The translations under genes and the position numbers were made by a program. Source: a virus. From it: a DNA stretch of 64,000 bases. Under the pieces are notes generated by a model. That model worked only from the letters and a program-made list of their open reading frames with translations, did not search any database and had not been told where the DNA came from. The stretch is from positions 62,001-126,000 of IMG/VR virus record IMGVR_UViG_3300032334_001259, one strand, 5' to 3'. The stretch's first letter is position 1, and every line of letters begins with the position of its first letter. Of this stretch, positions 57,090 to 64,000 are shown in pieces.

Positions 57090-59252
57090 TTAATCTGCGC
57101 CTAGCAATATATCAACTGGTTTAAATGGATATATTTTTGGAGGTTGGCTGTAACTTCCAGTAACTGTTCTAACCAAAACTTGGCTGGCTATTGGTAATGA
57201 ATCTGCAAACTTAATAAGTGGACCAGATAACACTGTTCCATTTGGATAATAATAATTTATAACCGTATATCCTTTATTACCAGTAAGGACAAAACTTTGC
57301 CATAAACTTTCAATATTGTAAGCCCATGCAGGTTGTAATTGTCCATTAACTGTTACTGTTAATTGCCATGGACTTAATATAGTAACATTGGCTTTATTAT
57401 AAGTTAATGAAAAAGTATTAGTTCTACCATCAACATAATTACTTAAATCATCTAAATCATATATAGAACTTATAATTGGTGTTCCATTTGAATAATAATG
57501 ACTATTACTGTAAAGTGCATTTGCAGTTACATTACCATTTACATTTAAATTACCACCAACTCCTACACCACCACTTACTACCAATGCACCAGTTGTTGAA
57601 GAAGTAGATGTTGTTGCACTATTAGATACAAGATTGCCACTTGTTTTATTATATTGTAGATAAGTTGCACCACCAAAGTTTGTTCCATCATTAAATTGAA
57701 CAAATGTGTTGCTACCACCAGCAGGCGTAGTTATAGTGCTACCATTACTATAAAGATAGTAATTACTGTAAAATGCATTAGCATTTACTGTATTAGCAGA
57801 TAAAGTCCCTTGGGTAATTGTAGTAGTGCTTGGTGTTATGATATTACCATTTTCATATATGCGCATGGCTTCAACAAGTGAAGAACCATTATAAGTGCTA
57901 AACACCATTTGACCAACGTTGGTTGCTGTTGCACTATTTGTTACACTTATACGTGCACTATTGACAAGTGTATTTCCACCAGGCACTTTGTCAACAAAGT
58001 CAATCTTACTTTGGATACCACTGCCGCTACCGCTGCTTCCTTGAATTTCAAGAGCACCAACACCAGTAACTTGGCTACCAGTATCACCAAGACGTGCGCC
58101 CATAATAGTTAGATAAGCACTACTACCAGCAATTAAACCGATGTTTTGGACACCAGTTAGTGTAGTAGTTGAACCAATTAATATATTAGCAGCATAAATG
58201 TTACCACCAACACCCAAGCCACCAGCAAGAACTAGCGCACCTGTGCTAGTTGAAGTGCTTTGTGTTGTGCTGTTAGATACAAGATTACCACTTGTTTTAT
58301 TATACTGAATATATGTTGCACCACCTAATGAACCAGCATCACTAAATTGAACCATGGTATTACTACCACCAGCAGATGCAGTAACAGCAACCCAACTTAG
58401 ATTGCCGTTGCCATCTGTGCGTAAAAAATAACCAGCGGTTCCGCCAGTAACATTTAAACTGTTAACATCTATGTTTAAATTACCAGTTACTGTAAGCGTA
58501 TTAGCTACAGTTAAATTACCATAACTACTTGGATTGCTACTTAAATCTAACCAATATTTGTTATTGTAAGCATCTTGAATATATTCATAAAGAATATCGG
58601 TATTACCCTGATACCAAGTATCACCCAAATTAGGAGCAGTTGGTGCGACATTCCCAGTTCTAAAACGAGGAACCGCAGTAGAACCAAGATAAATGTTTCC
58701 ACCAGCAGCAACGTTTATATTACCATTATTTGTTACATTAATATTACCAGCAACATTTTGAACATTTGCATATTCAGTAAGTGTAACTGTTTCATATGAT
58801 TGTGTAACAATATTACCAATAACATTTAAAGTTCCCGCAATATTAACATTGCCAGGAAATGATGTAACATTAGAATTAACGCTATAAAGGTTTGTAAAAT
58901 TAATTGATGTAGTATTAATTGTAACGTTAGAACCGCCACCATTAATAAAATAAAATGCATTACCGTTTATTGTTCCTGCTTCTACAAACACCATTGCGCC
59001 AGGACTAATTTCACGCCAATCATTAAAATCACTACTACGTGTCCAACTACCATTAGAACCTGTTCCTAAAGTAGTTACACGATAGATACCATTAAGTGAA
59101 GTAGGTGTTTGGTCTTTAACAAGAACACGATCATTTGCTGACAAACTTACGCCGTCAAGTGTGTTTGGTGCAGCGCCAAGATTTATGTTAGCACCAGTTG
59201 ATGATGCTTTTACGCTATCTTTGTAATCGTTAACGAGACGAGTTAATGCCAT
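57090..59252 (-). CDS. Tail fibre protein
   Basis: The 720-residue protein has an N-terminal virion-attachment-like domain (VNDYKDSVKASSTGANINLG, LGTGSNGSWTRSSDFNDWRE). Beta-helix segments follow with repeated NxTxNGNINVAAGGNIYLGS and TTGALVVSGGVGVGGNLNVN modules. A compact C-terminal region (LTYNKANVTILSPWQLTVTV) ends it. Asn/Gly/Thr-rich repeats are typical of trimeric fibres. Expression is predicted from a late promoter within a hairpin. Confidence 0.7.
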   Translation of the reverse strand: MALTRLVNDYKDSVKASSTGANINLGAAPNTLDGVSLSANDRVLVKDQTPTSLNGIYRVTTLGTGSNGSWTRSSDFNDWREISPGAMVFVEAGTINGNAFYFINGGGSNVTINTTSINFTNLYSVNSNVTSFPGNVNIAGTLNVIGNIVTQSYETVTLTEYANVQNVAGNINVTNNGNINVAAGGNIYLGSTAVPRFRTGNVAPTAPNLGDTWYQGNTDILYEYIQDAYNNKYWLDLSSNPSSYGNLTVANTLTVTGNLNIDVNSLNVTGGTAGYFLRTDGNGNLSWVAVTASAGGSNTMVQFSDAGSLGGATYIQYNKTSGNLVSNSTTQSTSTSTGALVLAGGLGVGGNIYAANILIGSTTTLTGVQNIGLIAGSSAYLTIMGARLGDTGSQVTGVGALEIQGSSGSGSGIQSKIDFVDKVPGGNTLVNSARISVTNSATATNVGQMVFSTYNGSSLVEAMRIYENGNIITPSTTTITQGTLSANTVNANAFYSNYYLYSNGSTITTPAGGSNTFVQFNDGTNFGGATYLQYNKTSGNLVSNSATTSTSSTTGALVVSGGVGVGGNLNVNGNVTANALYSNSHYYSNGTPIISSIYDLDDLSNYVDGRTNTFSLTYNKANVTILSPWQLTVTVNGQLQPAWAYNIESLWQSFVLTGNKGYTVINYYYPNGTVLSGPLIKFADSLPIASQVLVRTVTGSYSQPPKIYPFKPVDILLGAD

Positions 59253-59259
59253 TTAAGTT

Positions 59260-59287
59260 CTCTAATATAGTATTTACCCTATTAGAG
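59260..59287 (-). promoter_or_regulatory. Late promoter inside hairpin (tail fibre)
   Basis: On the minus strand CTCTAATA (59287-59280) and TATTAGAG (59267-59260) form a perfect 8-bp repeat. The 12-nt loop contains the box GGTAAATA (59278-59271). The 3' arm carries the weak AGAG ribosome site 7 nt before the ATG at 59252. Confidence 0.6.
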
Positions 59288-60601
59288 ACGACCAACCACC
59301 ACCTCTATTACACCTACGCCATCACCCATACTTTGAAGTGCTTTACCAATAACACTACCAATTTTTGGATTGCGTTCCATACGAGCAGTTCCATCACCGT
59401 TACTGACCATCATAGCACCTTTTTCAATTGGTCCTGTGACTTTACATGGAACACGACCTTGTAGTGCAACAGCAACAAAGTTCTCTTCTAAACCACCATT
59501 CATGAGATAAGCAGGATTAGTTGATACTACACCAGCAACATATTGACTAGCATTGATATTGCTTAATGTAACTTCAGCAGTTCCACCAAAATCAACTACT
59601 GTACCTGGTTCATAATCTACATCACTTGTATAACGTTCGGCCAAGTCAGCGTATTTTGCTGTGGTTGAGGTTCCAAGGAAGTTTACTGCATATACGTTAT
59701 TCCAATATAAACTAGTTGTGCCAAGATTTACAGATGCGTTAGCACTTGGTGATACAGCACCACTAAATGTTCCAGTAGTTGCTGTAACAGGACCACTACT
59801 ATAAACATTACCAACAAATATTGTGTTAAAGTAATTGCTTGGACCACCAAGGTTTAGTGTATTGTTTGTTGTTGGAAGTATATTTTGATTACTACGCCAA
59901 GCACTAGCAGCATTGTTATAAGTCCAAGTTACAACACTATTATTTCCAAGTAGGATACCAGCACCATCAACACCACTTGTTGTATTTTGGTTGTTTGCTA
60001 ATACAAGATTTTTATTATCTGTAACAATGTTACTTGAACCACTTGTTGTAATAGCTCCAGTAACTTGTAAGTTACCACTAACAATAAGACTGTTTACAAT
60101 GTTAACGTTACCAGTTGTATCAATATAAGCACGAGTAGTATCATTCTGTTTTAAGTTAAACTGACTGTTTGTTACAGAACCAACGTGGAAACTTGTTGCA
60201 TCAGTAATTGCCATACCAACGGCACTACCAGTATTGTTACGAACAAAAAGATTTCCTGCGCCGCCAGCTTGTAGTGAAGTATTACCAGTAATAATAACAC
60301 TACCATTCGCAGCAATAAATGCAGGTGTTTGACTTGCCATTTTAAAATTAAGTTGTGTTGCACTTGCACTACCAAAGTGGGTATAGCTGTTATCTGCAAC
60401 TATATACGCACTAACACTGCCACTATAATTGTTAGCATAAATTGTTCCATAACCATTGCTACCCGCAGGTGCAGTAACTGAAAATCCAGATGATCCAGTT
60501 GTTATAAGCGAGCCACCAATTGTAAGGTTACCACTTACAGCATCAATGCTTGTTGGTCCTACTGTAAGACCATTGTGTACTATAAAATTACTATTAGCCA
60601 T
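59282..60601 (-). CDS. Tail fibre protein with C-terminal G2/IMC-like module
   Basis: The 439-residue protein has an N-terminal NFIVHNGLTVGPTSIDAVSG motif, beta-rich repeats (GNTSLQAGGAGNLFVRNNTG) and a segment NASVNLGTTSLYWNNVYAVN. A C-terminal domain follows: TAKYADLAERYTSDVDYEPG, AGVVSTNPAYLMNGGLEE and VALQGRVPCKVTGPIEKGAM. The last domain matches the separate gene at 53079. Such modules usually serve as intramolecular chaperones. A GGGAGA site precedes the ATG. Confidence 0.7.
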   Translation of the reverse strand: MANSNFIVHNGLTVGPTSIDAVSGNLTIGGSLITTGSSGFSVTAPAGSNGYGTIYANNYSGSVSAYIVADNSYTHFGSASATQLNFKMASQTPAFIAANGSVIITGNTSLQAGGAGNLFVRNNTGSAVGMAITDATSFHVGSVTNSQFNLKQNDTTRAYIDTTGNVNIVNSLIVSGNLQVTGAITTSGSSNIVTDNKNLVLANNQNTTSGVDGAGILLGNNSVVTWTYNNAASAWRSNQNILPTTNNTLNLGGPSNYFNTIFVGNVYSSGPVTATTGTFSGAVSPSANASVNLGTTSLYWNNVYAVNFLGTSTTAKYADLAERYTSDVDYEPGTVVDFGGTAEVTLSNINASQYVAGVVSTNPAYLMNGGLEENFVAVALQGRVPCKVTGPIEKGAMMVSNGDGTARMERNPKIGSVIGKALQSMGDGVGVIEVVVGRL

Positions 60602-60625
60602 AGTTCCATATCTCCCTGTTGGCTA

Positions 60626-63600
60626 TTATAAAGGCATGTAAATTTGTTGGACTTTAGCATAACTTGACACGCCTGCGTTTGCATAAAGTCTTGCGGTTGT
60701 TCCACTTACGTTAGCGTAGAAGTTACCAATACTAGTTCCATTTGCGCTTACTACACCATAGGTTTGAACACTTGCGTTGCTACTGCCACACACAAGAACT
60801 ACTTCAGCAAGTGTAAAGTTATTGTTTGTATAATCACTCAATGTAACAACATATTTTGCACCACGATACGTGCTTGTTGAAAAACTATCAATTATGGTTG
60901 GAACACCCGCACTTAAACTTGTATTTGCGCTTAATGTGCTGATACCACCACCAAAGAAATTACCACTACTATTTGCAAGATGTGCAACACTGTTAACTGC
61001 TGTTGTATATACACCACCAGTGTTTGCAACAACTGTATTACCGCCAGTAGCATCAGTTATGCTTGTAACAGTTCCTGTTGTAGTAAGAGCACGTGCGTCA
61101 ATTATATCAGTGCTTAATGGTGCTTCTGTAAATGTAAGAGTCGTGCCACTTACACTATAGGCAGTAGTTGGAAGCTGTATAACACCATTAATTGAAACCA
61201 AAGTGCCTGCGGTAGTAGTGCTTTGACTTAATGTAAAGTTAGTTTGACTGCCATCACCAACAAACTGATCTGCTGTAATAATAGTAAACGCAGTCCCAGT
61301 TCCACTCCAAGTTGTTCCAGTATAAAATTCCAATTGACTGCTGTTGGTATTAAAACGTATCATACCTTGTTGTGCATTACTTGGACGATTTGCCTGTGCA
61401 CCAGTTGGAATAATCATAGAATCTGTGCCATTAATTTGCAGAGATGTGTTACCAACTATTTGGCTTGGTGCTACTTTAATTCCAACTTGTCCAGTTGCAC
61501 CATTAGTTGTAAGTAGATTTTGATAACCAGCTGCACTATTACCGTGAACAACAAGGTTTGCAACAATTTGATTTGCATTAACTGTAACATTTGTGTTTAA
61601 TTGTGGGTATAGATTAATATTGCCAGCATTTGCGTATGGGTAAATGTTGCTTGTATAAATTGTTGGAACATTCTTTGATGTAGTTCCATTTATATTACCA
61701 CCAACATTTAGATCACCAGAAATACCAGCGCCGCCACGAACTTGCAGTGCACCTGTGTTAGTAGTTGTACTTGCAGTTGTGCTACTAATAACAAAACTAT
61801 TTGTATTTGCTCTCATACGAGCAAACTCATTTGCATTAGCCACACCACCAAGTGAGTAAATGATATCGTTAGCAGTAGTTGTAGAAATTACAAGGTTACC
61901 ACCACCAGTTGTTGTATTACCAGCAACATATAGATAACCGTCATTTGCTTTTGTTAAACTAAAAGCAGCTTGACTATAACCGCTGCCGTTGATACCCATA
62001 TCAATAAAAGTGTCAACATCTGTTCCATTATCAGCAGTAACAACAATATCACCACTTGCTTGTGCGCCAGTATTGCTATTTTCTAGGTTTATTTGTGTAT
62101 AGTTATTAGTATTACCGCTAAATTGAGCCACTACGTTAGCAAGTGGAGTATAACCAGTTTGACCAGCATAAAGTGCATTCATACCAGTTACTGGTAAACC
62201 GTAGAAAATACCACCTTGTGTATAAACATTTGCGGTTATAGCATTGATATTACCAGTAACAATTAAGTTACCAGCAATATATGCATTACCATTACCACCA
62301 CTTGTTGTTGTTAAAAGACTAGTAAATACAGCACTATTTGGAACGTTAGCACCTATTGCACCATTTAAGTAACCAATAACTTGGCCCGCACTGTTTAAGT
62401 TTCCAACAGAAGCATTGCCTGTTACTGTTAAACTATTCAATGTGCCAATTGAAGTAATGTTTGGTTGACTAGAACTAACACTAGCGATAGTTCCTTCAAG
62501 AATTGTATTTGTATTACCAATCTGTCCAGCACTTACTGCATTTACACTTATGTTACCAGTGAGAGTCATACTTGCACCACTAATCGTAGCGCCAGCATTA
62601 CCAATAGTTCCTGCATTTAAAGTAGGAGCAGCAACAGTTCCCTGTGATGTAATAGTGCTACTTGTTGTAAGAGTAGTAAATGCACCAGTAGATGCAGTTC
62701 CATTACCAATTGGAGTATTTTGGATTGCAGCAGCATAGATGTTACCACCAACACCCATACCACCATAAATTACAGCAGCACCAGTTGTTGTTGATGTTGA
62801 TGTGTTGCCACTATAAGCAATGATATTACCAAGTTTTACAGTATCATATATTAGATACGCATTTGCAAGATCAACAGTTGTGCTTGGTTCTGATCGAAGA
62901 TTACTGAATACATACCATGCATTGTCTATGTGATTTCTTACAATACCAGTATGGTTATACCCAACAGCAGCATCGTATTTGTGGCTGTAGAAACCTATTT
63001 CATAGTTATAATTGGTAAAACCCGATACCGCAAGGTATAATAGCGGAGCATTGGCAACAAGCGAAGTACTTCCAAGACTTGTAAGATTAGCAACAGTTAA
63101 GTTACCCGCAATATAAGAGTCACCGCCAGCGTAGAAACCGCCAGTTATTTGTAATGCACCTTGACCACTGCCATAGCTGTTTGCTGTTCCTGTTAGTGTT
63201 GCAGTCGAGGCAGTAATTGCCGCACCAGTATTACCAATAGTGCCAGCATAAACTGCTACACCATTAAATGTGTTAGCATTTACGGCACCGCTGACAGTTA
63301 GAGATGATAAAGTACCAAGACTTGTAATATTCGGTTGACTTGGTGTAGCACTACCAATAGTGCCTTCAAGTATAGTAGTTGTGTTACCGATTTGACCAGC
63401 ACTAACAGCGTTTACACTTACGTTACCAGTAAGAGTCATACTAGCACCGCCGAATGTAGCACCACTATTACCGATTGAACCAGCATTTAATGTTGCAGCG
63501 TTAAGTGTACCATTAACGGTTGCAGTTGTGAATACACCAGTATTAGGTGTGTTGGCACCAATTGCACCAGTTATATAACCAATGTGTTGACCGCCACCAG

Positions 63601-64000
63601 TAGAAGTAAAATTATCTGCTTTTAAATCATTATTAACGGTAGTTGTACCAGTATCAGCACCAATGCTAACTGTTGTTGCTGCTCCACCAATGTTTACAGT
63701 TGTAGTGTTTGCATTAAAGACAGATGCAGTGCCAGTAGAACTTGTATCAATTGTTGGATTTGCGCCATTCATCAATACTTGTGTAGTATTTGGTAAGTTT
63801 AAGGTTGCATTTTTAATAGTTACTAGACCAGATGTGGCACCAATATTAATATTAGTAGCAGCACCAGCAAAATTCATTGTTGTTGCAACATTATCATATA
63901 AACTTTGTGTAGTTTGACTACCAATAAGGAAAGGATTAGCAATATTTGCTGTTCCACTTGTAGCACCCATTTTAAGTGCAGTAGCAGCACCAGCAAAATT
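60626..64000 (-). CDS. Tail fibre protein, truncated by window edge
   Basis: The reading frame is open to the end of the window, so the N-terminus is missing; over 1,120 residues are visible. It consists of beta-helical repeats of the type NFAGAATNINIGATSG and TTTGAAVIYGGMGVGGNIYA, including a nearly duplicated ~64-residue module (see repeats). It ends in a compact tip (TYRGAKYVVTLSDYTNNNFT, LARLYANAGVSSYAKVQQIY region). This tip resembles receptor-binding ends of other phage fibres. An apparent ATG at 63970 is internal and not the start. Confidence 0.75.
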   Translation of the reverse strand, partial: NFAGAATALKMGATSGTANIANPFLIGSQTTQSLYDNVATTMNFAGAATNINIGATSGLVTIKNATLNLPNTTQVLMNGANPTIDTSSTGTASVFNANTTTVNIGGAATTVSIGADTGTTTVNNDLKADNFTSTGGGQHIGYITGAIGANTPNTGVFTTATVNGTLNAATLNAGSIGNSGATFGGASMTLTGNVSVNAVSAGQIGNTTTILEGTIGSATPSQPNITSLGTLSSLTVSGAVNANTFNGVAVYAGTIGNTGAAITASTATLTGTANSYGSGQGALQITGGFYAGGDSYIAGNLTVANLTSLGSTSLVANAPLLYLAVSGFTNYNYEIGFYSHKYDAAVGYNHTGIVRNHIDNAWYVFSNLRSEPSTTVDLANAYLIYDTVKLGNIIAYSGNTSTSTTTGAAVIYGGMGVGGNIYAAAIQNTPIGNGTASTGAFTTLTTSSTITSQGTVAAPTLNAGTIGNAGATISGASMTLTGNISVNAVSAGQIGNTNTILEGTIASVSSSQPNITSIGTLNSLTVTGNASVGNLNSAGQVIGYLNGAIGANVPNSAVFTSLLTTTSGGNGNAYIAGNLIVTGNINAITANVYTQGGIFYGLPVTGMNALYAGQTGYTPLANVVAQFSGNTNNYTQINLENSNTGAQASGDIVVTADNGTDVDTFIDMGINGSGYSQAAFSLTKANDGYLYVAGNTTTGGGNLVISTTTANDIIYSLGGVANANEFARMRANTNSFVISSTTASTTTNTGALQVRGGAGISGDLNVGGNINGTTSKNVPTIYTSNIYPYANAGNINLYPQLNTNVTVNANQIVANLVVHGNSAAGYQNLLTTNGATGQVGIKVAPSQIVGNTSLQINGTDSMIIPTGAQANRPSNAQQGMIRFNTNSSQLEFYTGTTWSGTGTAFTIITADQFVGDGSQTNFTLSQSTTTAGTLVSINGVIQLPTTAYSVSGTTLTFTEAPLSTDIIDARALTTTGTVTSITDATGGNTVVANTGGVYTTAVNSVAHLANSSGNFFGGGISTLSANTSLSAGVPTIIDSFSTSTYRGAKYVVTLSDYTNNNFTLAEVVLVCGSSNASVQTYGVVSANGTSIGNFYANVSGTTARLYANAGVSSYAKVQQIYMPL
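62431..62623 (-). repeat. Duplicated fibre module, copy 1
   Basis: It encodes NAGTIGNAGATISGASMTLT through SVNAVSAGQIGN and SSQPNITSIGTL. A closely similar copy lies at 63301-63493. Confidence 0.75.
63301..63493 (-). repeat. Duplicated fibre module, copy 2
   Basis: It encodes NAGSIGNSGATFGGASMTLT through SVNAVSAGQIGN and PSQPNITSLGTL, the partner of 62431-62623. Repeats like this allow fibre length change by recombination. Confidence 0.75.

Noticed and set aside
63970-63970. ATG as start of the last fibre gene
   Set aside because: The frame continues without a stop to 64000 with the same repeat (NFAGAATALK before MGATSG), so the true start is outside the window.

Overview
The window looks like part of a large, AT-rich, T4-like myovirus genome. 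It carries recognisable T4-type virion genes: tail sheath gp18, tail tube gp19, head-completion nuclease gp4, neck gp13/gp14-like, tail-completion gp15, dNMP kinase and a large bank of tail fibres. It also has a tRNA cluster and T4-type late promoter boxes (NATAAATA). The host is probably a Gram-negative aquatic bacterium: phage genes encode a beta-barrel outer-membrane protein, lipoproteins and a periplasmic PstS preceded by a Pho-box-like site. The PstS, amidotransferase-like, amidinotransferase and transporter genes are auxiliary metabolic genes of the kind known from marine phages. I cannot name the host from sequence alone. No polymerase, portal, major capsid or large terminase gene lies in this window.

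Layout. 0-15.1 kb (minus): head/tail genes (gp4, gp19, gp18, gp13-like, dNMP kinase), then small genes, a nucleotidyltransferase, a conserved 386-residue protein and a gamma-glutamylcyclotransferase-like gene. 15.2-18.4 kb (plus): an AT-rich island with a B12-type radical SAM protein, then small early-type genes. 18.4-19.1 kb (minus): an outer-membrane beta-barrel. 19.3-24.5 kb (plus): a glucosaminidase, then a tightly overlapped run of small genes ending in a metallophosphoesterase. 24.5-30.1 kb (minus): a 1,647-residue tail fibre and two small genes. 30.2-33.8 kb (plus): two DNA methyltransferases, a MaoC-like protein and PstS. 33.8-34.6 kb: a leader ORF with mutually exclusive hairpins, further RNA structure and a small HTH gene. 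34.7-42.5 kb: 17 tRNA or tRNA-like genes interleaved with small genes, nucleases, an unexplained structured RNA and a cassette flanked by duplicated tRNA-Arg sequence. 43-47 kb (minus): a five-gene metabolic operon (sulfotransferase-like, amidinotransferase, Na+/solute symporter, APS-kinase-like, cytidylyltransferase-like). 47.1-50.8 kb (plus): methyltransferase, gp14-like, gp15, Nudix. 50.8-64 kb (minus): tail fibre/adhesin genes, the last cut by the window edge.

Regulation is the most striking part. Early genes and tRNAs follow sigma70-like promoters (TTGACA, usually a 16-bp spacer, often GTGT just before the -10). Late genes carry NATAAATA boxes used in two ways. In one group the box lies 4-5 nt before the ATG with no Shine-Dalgarno sequence, which predicts leaderless mRNAs. 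In the other, four genes (gp18, gp14-like, an HNH endonuclease and a tail fibre) have the box in the loop of a perfect or near-perfect hairpin whose 3' arm covers or abuts the ribosome binding site. Read-through RNA would then be translationally locked, while late RNA, starting inside the hairpin, would be open. This arrangement is known for T4 gene e and I-TevI. Its repeated use here, together with a possible leader-peptide attenuator at 33.9 kb, is the main candidate for an undescribed system.
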